A stretch of DNA of 64,000 nt from PWND01 sp964614525 (GTDB lineage Bacteria > Bacteroidota > Bacteroidia > Bacteroidales > UBA7960): contig CAZTPA010000002.1 in NCBI GenBank assembly GCA_964614525.1, forward strand, positions 47,552 through 111,551, read 5' to 3'. Shown piece after piece: positions 16,763-25,402 of this stretch. The stretch's first letter is position 1. Each line of letters begins with the position of its first letter. The notes below the pieces were generated by a model. That model was not told the origin of the DNA and did not search any database. It worked only from the letters and a program-made list of their open reading frames with translations. The position numbers and the translations under genes are program-made.

Positions 16763-17449
16763 ATGGTTGATGTGAAAGTAAATCCAAAAATTGATAAAAG
16801 TTGGGAAACTTTATTATCAGATGAGTTTAATTCTGATTACTTCAAACAATTGAAACTATTTCTACAAAAAGAAAAAAGCAAATACATTATATACCCGCCG
16901 GGATCACATATTTTCAGTGCTTTCAACTATACTCCCTTTGACAAGGTAAAAGTTGTAATAATAGGCCAGGATCCTTATCATGGACCGGGACAAGCAAATG
17001 GATTATGTTTTTCTGTTAATGATGGAGTTATGTTACCGCCATCGCTTAGAAATATATATAAAGAAATCAAAAATGATCTGGGTGTATTTCCACCAACGCA
17101 TGGAAATCTGGAAAACTGGGCAAAACAGGGAGTATTATTGTTAAATGCAACGCTAACTGTAAGAGCCCGACAGGCAGCTTCTCATCAGAAAAAAGGATGG
17201 GAAATATTTACTGATAGAATTATAGAAAAACTGTCCAAAGAAAAAGAGGGACTGGTTTTTTTGTTATGGGGCAATTATGCTCAGGCAAAAGCTGAACTTA
17301 TAGATGAAAGCAAACATTTTATTCTAAAAGCTGCACACCCTTCTCCCCTTTCAGCATCGAGAGGTTTTTTTGGCTGCAAACACTTTTCAAAAACAAATCA
17401 AATATTAAAAAAACAAGGAAAAGACGAAATTAGATGGGCAGATTTTTAA
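16763..17449 (+). CDS. ung: uracil-DNA glycosylase
   Basis: Removes uracil from DNA, starting base-excision repair. The 228-residue protein has the catalytic motif GQDPYHGPGQA with Asp70, and the C-terminal AHPSPLSASRGF with the catalytic His. Its last 16 bp overlap the start of the following outer-membrane protein gene. Confidence 0.97.
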   Translation: MVDVKVNPKIDKSWETLLSDEFNSDYFKQLKLFLQKEKSKYIIYPPGSHIFSAFNYTPFDKVKVVIIGQDPYHGPGQANGLCFSVNDGVMLPPSLRNIYKEIKNDLGVFPPTHGNLENWAKQGVLLLNATLTVRARQAASHQKKGWEIFTDRIIEKLSKEKEGLVFLLWGNYAQAKAELIDESKHFILKAAHPSPLSASRGFFGCKHFSKTNQILKKQGKDEIRWADF

Positions 17450-19167
17450 ATATATTAAGTATTATTCTTTTATGTTTGCTCAGTTTTTTAGCATTTTCGA
17501 CTTATTCACAAAATCAAACTCCTCTCATTATTGTGAATAAGGATTCAATCAATTATGAATTAAGCGCCGAGATAAAAAAGACACTAGATGCGAATCTTTC
17601 AGACACTGCTGCTATTATCAATAAAACATTAGAGGTCTTCACTTACAAAGGATATTTGAAAGTAAAAGCAGATAGCATTGCATTTAAAAACGACACAATA
17701 GCGATACATGTAACTCCAGGTAATAAGTTTTTTTATAAAATACAAAATCACAATATTCCCGCAGGCATTTTTAGAAATATTAAGCATGAGAAATTAGAAA
17801 ATAATAAAACCTATCCTGTATCACAGATAAACAGAATCCGGGAATCTCTTATTAAATATTTTGAGAACAATGGATATCCATTTGCTGCCCTAAAGAAAAA
17901 AGATGTTAAGATATTTTCGGATACCGTTAGTTTTAAATGGGAACTTGATAAAGGCCAATTAACTCTAATAGAGAAAATTGATTTTTCAGGAAATGTGAAT
18001 TTATATCCCAGTTTTATCAAGGGTTTAGGAAGAATTCGTGAAGGAATGCCCTATTCTGAAAATAAAATAAAAACTACCGGAAAAAAAATTTCTGATTTAG
18101 AATATGCAAATCTAAGCGGACCGGTATCAGTGATGTTCACTCCATCCGGCGCTAAGATTGATTATCCTTTGGAGAAACTTAAAGCAAATCGTTTTGACGG
18201 CATAGCAGGCCTTATGTCTGAACAAGATCCTAGCTCAGATAATACACTTAGAGTTTCAGGTCAGATGAATTTATATTTAATAAATAGTTTAGGATATGGC
18301 GAAATGCTCGACATGAAATGGAGAGCACCGGGTAATGGTTCGCAGTATTTGCAGATATCAAGCAACATTCCATACATTCTGGGCTCACCGCTTGGAGTAG
18401 GTTACGAACTTTTAATGAACAAACAGGATAGTACGTTTTTATCAGTAAAACAGAAACCATCATTAATTTTTGAGGTCTACAAACTCTTTAGTTTTTCCAC
18501 ATTTGCAATAATCGAATCCAACAATGTATTTTTAGCTGTAGATTATGATAATCAACAAAATACTTACCTCTCTGATTACAAAAAAACATTATACGGCTTG
18601 GAAATCATGCTGATAAGCGGTAAAGTAGATCATTCATTTTCTGAAGGCTGGAAAATCCAAACTTCCATAGCTGCAGGAACAAAAAATATTAAAAACGAGA
18701 ATGACAATAATATCCTTTCAGGAAAAACCACACAACTAACATCGGATATTAATCTAAGACTTCATGAAAAAATTGGCAGGCAAAGTATCCTTTCCTTTTC
18801 TCTTTTGTCAAACCTTCAATCGGGAGACAAATTCCTTGAGAACGAACTAAACAGAATAGGAGGATTCAGCACTTTAAAAGGTTTTGATGAAGGATCTATA
18901 AAAACCAGTTCTTACGCTATCCTGACCGCTGAATACAGACTATACACTGCTGCAGAAACATACTTCAGCATCATATCAAATGCCGCCTGGATTGAAATTA
19001 ATTCGATTGAAATATATAATAAGGAATTCCTATTGGGCCTAGCTGCCGGTTTAAACTTTAAAACAAAACCGGGAATCATGTCAGTTTATTACGGCTTGGG
19101 TTTGAATGAAAAAAAATTCGAATTCAGAAATTCCAAAATTCATATAGGATTCATAAGCTTATTTTAA
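17434..19167 (+). CDS. BamA/TamA-like outer membrane protein (Omp85-related)
   Basis: A 577-residue exported protein: signal peptide (about 1-25, SIILLCLLSFLAFSTYSQ), a region at about 30-235 with POTRA-like alpha/beta segments (NRIRESLIKYFENNGYPFAA, LDKGQLTLIEKIDFSGN), then a barrel of aromatic strands with GGFSTLKGFDEGSIKTSSYA, which resembles the L6-loop region RGF of Omp85 barrels. It is shorter than true BamA, so it is probably a TamA-like or related member that inserts or moves envelope proteins. It overlaps ung by 16 bp and ends 3 bp from the convergent LRR gene. Confidence 0.78.
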   Translation: MGRFLNILSIILLCLLSFLAFSTYSQNQTPLIIVNKDSINYELSAEIKKTLDANLSDTAAIINKTLEVFTYKGYLKVKADSIAFKNDTIAIHVTPGNKFFYKIQNHNIPAGIFRNIKHEKLENNKTYPVSQINRIRESLIKYFENNGYPFAALKKKDVKIFSDTVSFKWELDKGQLTLIEKIDFSGNVNLYPSFIKGLGRIREGMPYSENKIKTTGKKISDLEYANLSGPVSVMFTPSGAKIDYPLEKLKANRFDGIAGLMSEQDPSSDNTLRVSGQMNLYLINSLGYGEMLDMKWRAPGNGSQYLQISSNIPYILGSPLGVGYELLMNKQDSTFLSVKQKPSLIFEVYKLFSFSTFAIIESNNVFLAVDYDNQQNTYLSDYKKTLYGLEIMLISGKVDHSFSEGWKIQTSIAAGTKNIKNENDNNILSGKTTQLTSDINLRLHEKIGRQSILSFSLLSNLQSGDKFLENELNRIGGFSTLKGFDEGSIKTSSYAILTAEYRLYTAAETYFSIISNAAWIEINSIEIYNKEFLLGLAAGLNFKTKPGIMSVYYGLGLNEKKFEFRNSKIHIGFISLF

Positions 19168-19169
19168 AC

Positions 19170-20087
19170 TCACTTCTTCTTATCAATAATCTGGCTCAAT
19201 TTTGATATTCTCGCTTGCAATTCTCTTATATCGAGCACTTTATCTTCTAACATCCCTTGCAGATTATCAAGGTGACTTCTGAGTTCAACAACCTGTACAT
19301 CAAAAACTTTAGAAACATCCTTAGATAATTCTTTATTTTTATCGTTGCCTGCAGCTATATTCGATTTTATAAATTTCATAAAATCAAAAAGATAACTTTC
19401 CATTTCGAGGTTCATATCCATATCAGCCGAAAAATCCTGTTTTATATATTTAACTTCGAAATTTAAATCATGCTTTTGATATGATGATATTAAATCATTA
19501 AAGCATTCCAGATACTGTGTGAAAGGCTGAGTAATATCGCGAGGCATATTGTAAACCTGAATCATAACTTTTGCTGACTCCTTTTTTCTCAACTCACCAA
19601 AAAGATAATGCATAGTTGCATATAATCCTCTTTTTAAAACTTTCTCCGGTGGAAATTCGCATGGATTTTTTTCCATATACAATTTTTTCAAACCGGTCAG
19701 ATTTATTAATTCTATAGGCAATCTTTTTATACTGTTAAAACTAACATCCAACTGAGTTAGTTCAGTAAGTTCGCCTATTGATGAAGGTAGAGTTTCTAAT
19801 TTGTTATTGCTGATATCTAAAACATTTAAGCACTTAAGATGGCCAAATCCTTTAGGTAAAGCTTTTATTTCATTATGGTTAAGATATAATGATTTCAGAT
19901 TTGTTAATCTAAGAAAACTTTCGGGAAGAGAGGAAATTTGATTATAAGACAAATCTAGTGATTGAAGAAAATTTAATCTGCCAACCTCTTCCGGCAATTC
20001 AACTATACCTCTATTTGATAAACTCAATTTTTTTACTCGCTGTTCTCGCGCAAGCTCAATCATTTCAATAATTTCATCCCTGTCCAT
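19170..20087 (-). CDS. leucine-rich repeat protein with coiled-coil tail
   Basis: A 305-residue protein with no signal peptide or membrane helix, so probably cytoplasmic. From about 17 to 160 it carries six 23-residue leucine-rich repeats of the form LxLSxNxIxxLPxxxxxLxxL (for example LDLSYNQISSLPESFLRLTN and LDISNNKLETLP). The C-terminal half is helical and ends in a probable coiled coil (VVELRSHLDNLQGMLEDKVL). LRRs bind proteins; the partner is unknown. No kinase, GTPase (Roc) or ligase domain is attached. A -7 promoter element lies just upstream, and the gene stands alone. Confidence 0.8.
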   Translation of the reverse strand: MDRDEIIEMIELAREQRVKKLSLSNRGIVELPEEVGRLNFLQSLDLSYNQISSLPESFLRLTNLKSLYLNHNEIKALPKGFGHLKCLNVLDISNNKLETLPSSIGELTELTQLDVSFNSIKRLPIELINLTGLKKLYMEKNPCEFPPEKVLKRGLYATMHYLFGELRKKESAKVMIQVYNMPRDITQPFTQYLECFNDLISSYQKHDLNFEVKYIKQDFSADMDMNLEMESYLFDFMKFIKSNIAAGNDKNKELSKDVSKVFDVQVVELRSHLDNLQGMLEDKVLDIRELQARISKLSQIIDKKK

Positions 20088-20113
20088 TTGTCATATTTTT
20101 TTGCTTTAACTTT

Positions 20114-20121
20114 CAAATGTA
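20114..20121 (-). promoter_or_regulatory. candidate LRR gene -7 promoter element
   Basis: TACATTTG on the minus strand, an exact TAnnTTTG match. The leader to the ATG at 20087 would be about 20 nt. Confidence 0.45.
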
Positions 20122-20284
20122 AACAAAAAACATATAAAAAATGGCAGTGTTTTCCTTAAAAAAATACGGAAATTAAAGGCATTTTTAAATTATTCATATA
20201 CAACTAAAAATAATACTAATAAACTAAGAAATTAAGCTGTTTACAAAAAAAACCCGATATTTGAAAAAAATTTCATTTTTAGCT

Positions 20285-21532
20285 ATGAAACAAAAAATAC
20301 TTTTTCTTGCATTATTAATTACTGCTATCTTTTTTGTCACTTGTAAATCAACTCAGCGTTTGAGCACAATTAACTTCAATAGTGTTTATAACTCTGAATT
20401 GGCAACAATAAACCCTGATTTATATATTTTTCATAATGACATTGAAGAATCAAAATTGTATTTCCGAATTAATTCCGATGAATTGCAATACATAAAAGGC
20501 GCTGATGAGGATGCTTTTAAAGCAAAATTCTCTTTGCAATACAGAATAATTCCTTCATTTAATTCAACAAATCTTGTAGATAGTGCTTCTGTATATTTTA
20601 TTGATTCTCTTAATTTTGAAAGCGGAAATTACATTTCTGACAGTATTAATATTTTTGCTCCAAAGGGCGAAAATTACATCTTACATCTTGTAATTTATGA
20701 TCATAACAGCAAATCCGCAAACCATTTCGTAAAAAGCATAAATAAAAAAAGTGATTATTCTCTGCAAAATTTCAAATTTTTCAATTCTGAGAGTCAACTG
20801 ATTTATAATCCATTTATTGACGACAAGGGGATATTAATTGCACAATATAAACATCCGGCAAACTTTTCAATGAAAGCCTTTACTTTCACAAAAGACTATA
20901 GAACAGCAAGTCCGCCGTTTTTAGAAAACAAAGAAGCTTCTGAAATCACAGCGGACTCTGTCTTCAATATTAATTTTAAATCAGGGATTGGCATTATACC
21001 TATGAAAAGCTTTGGGCATTATTATTTTTTCAATAAAAATGATACTACAGACGGTTTTTCTACATATAATTTTCACAAAGGCTTTCCATACATAACTACA
21101 CACGAATCAATGCTTGCACCAATTAGATATTTAGTTTCTAATTCTGAATATGATGCATTAAAAAAGCAGCAAGATCTCAGAAGCGCAATAGATAGATTTT
21201 GGGTTAGTATTGCAGGCGATGCTGCAAGGGCAAAACAATTAGTAAGTCGCTATTATCAGAATGTACAGTATTCTAACATTTATTTTACTTCATATAAGGA
21301 AGGTTGGAAAACAGACAGGGGAATGATTTATACAATATTCGGACCGCCTGAAATTGTATTTTTTTATGAGGGTAAAGAAACCTGGCATTACAAGGATAAA
21401 TGGAGAATGATGGAAATACAATTTGATTTCGTACATCAAGAACATGAATTTACAAATAATCATTATATATTAATAAGAAAACCGGAACATAGAAACCCAT
21501 GGTATTTGGGTGTTGAAAACTGGAGAAAATAG
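20285..21532 (+). CDS. GWxTD-domain lipoprotein
   Basis: A probable lipoprotein: MKQKILFLALLITAIFFVTC is a signal peptide ending at a lipobox cysteine. The GWxTD domain is C-terminal, with YKEGWKTDRGMIYTIFGPP and ETWHYKDKW. The domain's role is unknown; it is common in Bacteroidota and Acidobacteriota. The frame is also open from a TTG at 20261, but the ATG at 20285 gives a normal-length lipoprotein signal. It is followed 8 bp later by rlmB. Confidence 0.85.
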   Translation: MKQKILFLALLITAIFFVTCKSTQRLSTINFNSVYNSELATINPDLYIFHNDIEESKLYFRINSDELQYIKGADEDAFKAKFSLQYRIIPSFNSTNLVDSASVYFIDSLNFESGNYISDSINIFAPKGENYILHLVIYDHNSKSANHFVKSINKKSDYSLQNFKFFNSESQLIYNPFIDDKGILIAQYKHPANFSMKAFTFTKDYRTASPPFLENKEASEITADSVFNINFKSGIGIIPMKSFGHYYFFNKNDTTDGFSTYNFHKGFPYITTHESMLAPIRYLVSNSEYDALKKQQDLRSAIDRFWVSIAGDAARAKQLVSRYYQNVQYSNIYFTSYKEGWKTDRGMIYTIFGPPEIVFFYEGKETWHYKDKWRMMEIQFDFVHQEHEFTNNHYILIRKPEHRNPWYLGVENWRK

Positions 21533-21540
21533 GAGAAATT

Positions 21541-22272
21541 TTGGACAATATAATATTTGGAATAAGACCCGTAGCAGAAGCTATAAAGGAAGGTAAAATG
21601 CCTGAAAAGGTATTGATACAAAAAGGTTTGACAGGTGAAAACTTTAAAGAGCTTTTTCAAGCAATAAGAAAAGAGAATATTCCTTTTCAGATGGTACCAA
21701 TCGAAAAACTAAACCGTGTCACTAAGAATAATCATCAGGGAATTATTGCCTATTTGCCTTTAATAAATTACATCTCAGTTGAAGAACTTGTTGAGAATAT
21801 CTCAAAAAACGGCGAAACTGCTCTGATTGTGGTTATTGACAAAATCACCGATATCAGAAACCTTGGTGCTATTGCTCGTTCTGCCGAATGTGCAGGAGCT
21901 CACGGGCTGATAATACAATCAAAAGGTGGGGCGCCAATAAATGCAGAAGCCATTAAAACTTCTGCCGGAGCTCTTTCCAGAATTCCTGTTTGCAGAGAAA
22001 ATGATTTATTGGAAACTATTACTTTTCTTAAATTATGCGATATTAAAATTATTTCCTGTACGGAAAAATCATCACAAACAATATACTCTACAGACCTTAA
22101 CAAGCCTTTAGCTTTAATAATGGGTTCCGAAGACAAAGGAATCTCGTCATATTTATTAAAACTTTCAGATCATCAAGCTTCTATACCTATGAAAGGAAAT
22201 ATTGCTTCTCTAAATGTTTCGGTGGCAGCTGGTATTGTTTTATTTGAAGTAAACAGGCAACGTTCTTTTTAA
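21541..22272 (+). CDS. rlmB: 23S rRNA (guanosine(2251)-2'-O)-methyltransferase (SpoU/TrmH family)
   Basis: A 243-residue SPOUT methyltransferase. An N-terminal substrate-binding domain is followed by motif 1 (NLGAIARSAECAGAHG), motif 2 (IMGSEDKGIS) and motif 3 (IPMKGNIASLNVSVAAGI). The N-terminus NIIFGIRPVAEAI is typical of RlmB. Start is a TTG at 21541 with AGGAG at 21531-21535 just before it. Other TrmH-family 2'-O-methyltransferases are similar, so the exact nucleotide is inferred. Confidence 0.9.
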   Translation: MDNIIFGIRPVAEAIKEGKMPEKVLIQKGLTGENFKELFQAIRKENIPFQMVPIEKLNRVTKNNHQGIIAYLPLINYISVEELVENISKNGETALIVVIDKITDIRNLGAIARSAECAGAHGLIIQSKGGAPINAEAIKTSAGALSRIPVCRENDLLETITFLKLCDIKIISCTEKSSQTIYSTDLNKPLALIMGSEDKGISSYLLKLSDHQASIPMKGNIASLNVSVAAGIVLFEVNRQRSF

Positions 22273-22303
22273 GAGTATTTTTATTTTTAAAATCTATATT
22301 TTA

Positions 22304-22311
22304 TATATTTG
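22304..22311 (+). promoter_or_regulatory. candidate -7 promoter element of the LutA-like gene
   Basis: TATATTTG, an exact TAnnTTTG match, 18 nt before the ATG at 22330. Confidence 0.5.
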
Positions 22312-22329
22312 TGATTATTTATTTCTTAT

Positions 22330-23058
22330 ATGGAAGCAGACATTTTTATCCCGTGTTTTATTGATCAGGTTTCACCACAAACAGGCATTAGTATGGTAAA
22401 AATACTAAAGAAATTTGGTGTTAAAGTTTATTACAATGCAAAACAAAGTTGTTGTGGGCAAATAGCACTTAATAGCGGATTTTTGGACGAAGCTAAAGAA
22501 GTAGCACAAAAGTTTATTACTGATTTTGATAATGACAGGTATATCGTAAGTCCGTCTGCTTCATGCGCAGGAATGGTAAAAAATCAATATCCTATGCTGT
22601 TTGATAATTCTGCTTATTATTTGCAAGCAAAAAGCTTGGTAAAAAGAATCTATGAGTTAACAGATTTTTTAGTGAATGTATTAAATATTACGGATCTTAA
22701 TGCCGAATTTACAGCAAAAGCAACAATACATGATTCCTGCTCAGCTTTAAGAGAGTATAAATTAGGAAATGAACCCCGTCAATTATTATCAAAAGTAAAA
22801 GGCCTGGAAATAATTGAAATGGAAGATAGTGATGTCTGCTGCGGTTTTGGTGGAACTTTTGCTGTTAAACACGAAGCAATTTCAACGGCGATGGCTCAAC
22901 AAAAGGTTGAAAATGCCGTAAAAACAGGCGCTGAATATATTATTAGTACAGAGGGTAGCTGCCTGATGCATTTACAATCATATATAGAAAAAAACGAAAT
23001 TCCAATAAAAACAATTCATATTGCAGATTTATTGGCCAATAGCATTACTGATAATTAA
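22330..23058 (+). CDS. LutA/YkgE-like (Fe-S)-binding protein with two CCG domains
   Basis: A 242-residue cytoplasmic protein with two cysteine-rich CCG domains: KQSCCGQIALNSGF at about 38-51 and SDVCCGFGGTF at about 170-180, plus isolated Cys in PSASCAGM, HDSCSALR and TEGSCLMH. This matches LutA/YkgE, one subunit of the L-lactate oxidation enzyme LutABC. LutB and LutC are not adjacent, and it has its own promoter element. It may act with distant subunits or have another heterodisulfide-reductase-like role. Confidence 0.85.
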   Translation: MEADIFIPCFIDQVSPQTGISMVKILKKFGVKVYYNAKQSCCGQIALNSGFLDEAKEVAQKFITDFDNDRYIVSPSASCAGMVKNQYPMLFDNSAYYLQAKSLVKRIYELTDFLVNVLNITDLNAEFTAKATIHDSCSALREYKLGNEPRQLLSKVKGLEIIEMEDSDVCCGFGGTFAVKHEAISTAMAQQKVENAVKTGAEYIISTEGSCLMHLQSYIEKNEIPIKTIHIADLLANSITDN

Positions 23059-23137
23059 TTGTTTATAAAGACTTCTAAAATAAAATATCCATTTAAGTTA
23101 AAAACATAAAATTTAGTAAACATTAAAACAAAAGAAT

Positions 23138-23647
23138 ATGAAAACAAAAAACACTTTTTGTAAATTATTTTCAAGAAGTTTGAAAATAATTATCGCCATG
23201 TTTGCAATAATATTTTTTAGCACAAATGTATCCGGCCAGGTATATACAGGTGGAAACGTGAGTGTAAATTACGACCAGGGATATTATCTTGATATTGCCC
23301 CACTTATAGGTTACAGAGTTGGTATTGTAGATGTAGGAGCCTCTCCATTTTACTCATATTCACAAAGAGAAAATGCAGAATCAAGTTATTCCTTTGGGGG
23401 CAGAATTTTTACACAATTAACTTTCTATAAAGATATTTTCGGACATGCCGAGCTTCAGTTTGAGAATATTGGCTTAAAAGATGAAAGCAGAATGTGGACT
23501 GTTTCTATGCCTATTGGTGCAGGATACAGGTATCCTATTGGTGAGGGAACAACAGCATATGGTATGGTTTTATATGATGTTTTGCTGCATCCTGATTCGC
23601 CAAATAGAAACCCCATAATTCGCGGTGGTATTACTCATGATTTTTAG
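23138..23647 (+). CDS. small exported beta-rich protein of unknown function
   Basis: A 169-residue protein with a signal peptide (IIIAMFAIIFFSTNVSGQ) and a mature part of alternating polar and aromatic residues (YTGGNVSVNYDQGYYLDIAP, FGGRIFTQLTFYKDIFGHAE). It ends in GGITHDF, as expected of a small eight-strand outer-membrane barrel. No family is recognised. It lies 80 bp after the LutA-like gene and 21 bp before a nucleotidyltransferase gene on the same strand. Confidence 0.75.
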   Translation: MKTKNTFCKLFSRSLKIIIAMFAIIFFSTNVSGQVYTGGNVSVNYDQGYYLDIAPLIGYRVGIVDVGASPFYSYSQRENAESSYSFGGRIFTQLTFYKDIFGHAELQFENIGLKDESRMWTVSMPIGAGYRYPIGEGTTAYGMVLYDVLLHPDSPNRNPIIRGGITHDF

Positions 23648-23668
23648 ATTTTTATTATTTATTTTTAT

Positions 23669-24568
23669 ATGAAACCAACATTAGTTATTTTGGCTGCCGG
23701 CATAGGTAGTCGTTACGGTAGTTTAAAGCAAATTGATGCCATTGGTCCAAATGGTGAAACAATCATTGATTATTCGGTTTTTGATGCTTTAAGGTGTGGA
23801 TTTGGAAAAATTGTTTTTATTATTAGAAAAAGTATAGAAAAAGAGTTTGTCGATGTTTTTTCAAAGCGATTTAAAGGTCAGGTACCTTATGAAATAGTTT
23901 ATCAGGAACTCGATATGCTGCCTGAGGGATTTGAATGCCCAAAGGATCGAGAAAAACCATGGGGAACAGGACATGCGGTTTGGGTTGCCAAAGATTTAAT
24001 TAAAGAGCCTTTTGCTGTTATAAATGCTGATGATTTTTATGGTTATGATGCTTTTGATGTTTTGGCAAAAAAGCTTTCTAACAATAATCTCACAAACGAA
24101 GATTCTTTTATGGTTGCATACAAACTTGGCAATACTCTTTCTGAAGAAGGTTATGTTTCACGTGGCGTTTGTACAGTAAAAAACGGATATCTGGATTCCA
24201 TAATTGAAAGAACAAAAATTGAAAAGATAAATAATCAGGTAGTTTATAAAGATGATGATAATAAAGAAATCCCTCTTGATGAAGATTCATTAGTATCAAT
24301 GAATTTCTGGGGTTTTACTCCATATTATTTTGAACAGGCAAATAATTTGTTTAAAGAGTTTTTGAAAAATTCAATTAATAATAATAAATCAGAGTTTTAT
24401 ATTCCAATGTTGGTGAATAAACTTATTGATGAAGGAAAATTAAAATGCAGGGTTCTTCCTACTACTGCAGAATGGTTTGGAGTAACATACGCCGGAGATA
24501 AACCTTTTGCCATTGAAAGAATAAAGAAATTTATAAATGAAGGAATTTACCCTTCTCCCCTATGGTAA
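23669..24568 (+). CDS. sugar-phosphate nucleotidyltransferase family protein
   Basis: A 299-residue NTP_transferase: LVILAAGIGSRYGSLKQID at the N-terminus is the nucleotide-binding signature (usual form LAAGxGxRxG), and VINADDFYG contains the metal-binding Asp pair. It belongs to the subgroup often seen beside phosphotransferases in Bacteroidota. The sugar and nucleotide are not known, and no sugar pathway genes are adjacent. A perfect 14-bp hairpin follows the gene. Confidence 0.85.
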   Translation: MKPTLVILAAGIGSRYGSLKQIDAIGPNGETIIDYSVFDALRCGFGKIVFIIRKSIEKEFVDVFSKRFKGQVPYEIVYQELDMLPEGFECPKDREKPWGTGHAVWVAKDLIKEPFAVINADDFYGYDAFDVLAKKLSNNNLTNEDSFMVAYKLGNTLSEEGYVSRGVCTVKNGYLDSIIERTKIEKINNQVVYKDDDNKEIPLDEDSLVSMNFWGFTPYYFEQANNLFKEFLKNSINNNKSEFYIPMLVNKLIDEGKLKCRVLPTTAEWFGVTYAGDKPFAIERIKKFINEGIYPSPLW

Positions 24569-24583
24569 GTCTTTCTCAACTTT

Positions 24584-24622
24584 ATAACTAATAAGCATCT
24601 ATTACAGGTGCTTATTAGTTAT
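24584..24622. terminator. bidirectional terminator-like hairpin
   Basis: ATAACTAATAAGCA pairs perfectly with TGCTTATTAGTTAT (14 bp) around an 11-nt loop between two convergent genes. The right arm includes the stop codon of the SiaC-like gene. The stem is AT-rich and the T-run is short, so efficiency is uncertain. Confidence 0.6.
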
Positions 24623-25037
24623 CATATGTGAAATATTCAAATTTCACTTCTGTTATTTCTTCGAAATCTTCACCCGCTTCTCTCATGTCATCATCATCTT
24701 CAAGATAATGCCATTCAATAATTGTTGAATCATCATTATCATAAATCTGCTTCGCCATATCAATTAATTCCATAACTATTTTTGAGGAAGCAGTATTGAA
24801 ATATTCAAACATAAAAACTATTCTTGTTCCGGGTTGGGGATTTTTTATATACTTTTCCATGTGTTCTTTAACCGTTGTATAAAAACCCTTTGGGTCTTCC
24901 GGTAGCGAACGGCCTGCGAATTTTATAAAACCTTTAACAGGGTCAATAACTACTTCAGGAGTATCGTCAGTCCCTTTAATGTATAGATTATCTCCAATGA
25001 ATGAATTTTCTGAATCAATAGTTTCTTTTTCTTCCAT
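24615..25037 (-). CDS. SiaC family (DUF1987) regulatory phosphoprotein
   Basis: A 140-residue cytoplasmic protein with the DUF1987 pattern: LYIKGTDDTPEVVIDP, FAGRSLPEDPKGFY, MFEYFNTASSKIVMELI and WHYLEDDDDMREAGEDF. In Pseudomonas aeruginosa SiaC is phosphorylated by SiaB, dephosphorylated by SiaA, and when unphosphorylated activates the diguanylate cyclase SiaD. The Thr in FNTASSK (Thr82 here) corresponds, as I recall, to the phosphorylated residue. SiaA, SiaB and SiaD are not adjacent, so the gene is an orphan in this window. It has its own promoter candidate and terminator. Confidence 0.88.
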   Translation of the reverse strand: MEEKETIDSENSFIGDNLYIKGTDDTPEVVIDPVKGFIKFAGRSLPEDPKGFYTTVKEHMEKYIKNPQPGTRIVFMFEYFNTASSKIVMELIDMAKQIYDNDDSTIIEWHYLEDDDDMREAGEDFEEITEVKFEYFTYDN

Positions 25038-25132
25038 ATTGTAAAAATAAGAATTGCACTGTTTATACTATTTTTCTATATAAAAACTGCAAAACTCTAT
25101 TAAAGAGCAAAACAGAAATTTAGAATTGGGTA

Positions 25133-25140
25133 CAAACATA
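25133..25140 (-). promoter_or_regulatory. candidate -7 promoter element of the SiaC-like gene
   Basis: TATGTTTG on the minus strand matches TAnnTTTG. The leader would be about 90 nt. It lies in the 365-bp divergent region 25038-25402, which otherwise holds only AT-rich DNA and the rpe-side elements. Confidence 0.35.
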
Positions 25141-25314
25141 CATATTTTTTTTTATCATAAAAAAACAAAATTTTCAACAAGAAGTTCTTTATAGAAAGAC
25201 AATGTTTTTAATCATAATTATTATCTTAATACTGTTTATACAAATGGTATTATATGAGGCTTCCATATTAAATATTCACATAGTTTAATTATAAACAGGA
25301 ATAAACAAATACCC

Positions 25315-25322
25315 TATTTTTG
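25315..25322 (+). promoter_or_regulatory. candidate upstream rpe promoter element (P2)
   Basis: TATTTTTG, an exact -7 match, 80 bp before the rpe ATG. A second copy lies 62 bp downstream, so rpe may have tandem promoters. Confidence 0.35.
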
Positions 25323-25376
25323 TTAATAACTAAATTTTAATTATGCTATTATCATTAAAATAGATGATTTATTCTT

Positions 25377-25384
25377 TATTTTTG
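25377..25384 (+). promoter_or_regulatory. candidate rpe promoter element (P1)
   Basis: TATTTTTG, an exact -7 match, 18 nt before the rpe ATG at 25403; the predicted leader is about 14 nt. Confidence 0.45.
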
Positions 25385-25402
25385 TAAGAAAAACTTTAAT
25401 AT

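Noticed and set aside
25038..25402. Possible riboswitch or small gene in the 365-bp divergent region before rpe
   Set aside because: Only AT-rich DNA and -7 elements are seen; there is no stable stem set and no open frame with a family match.
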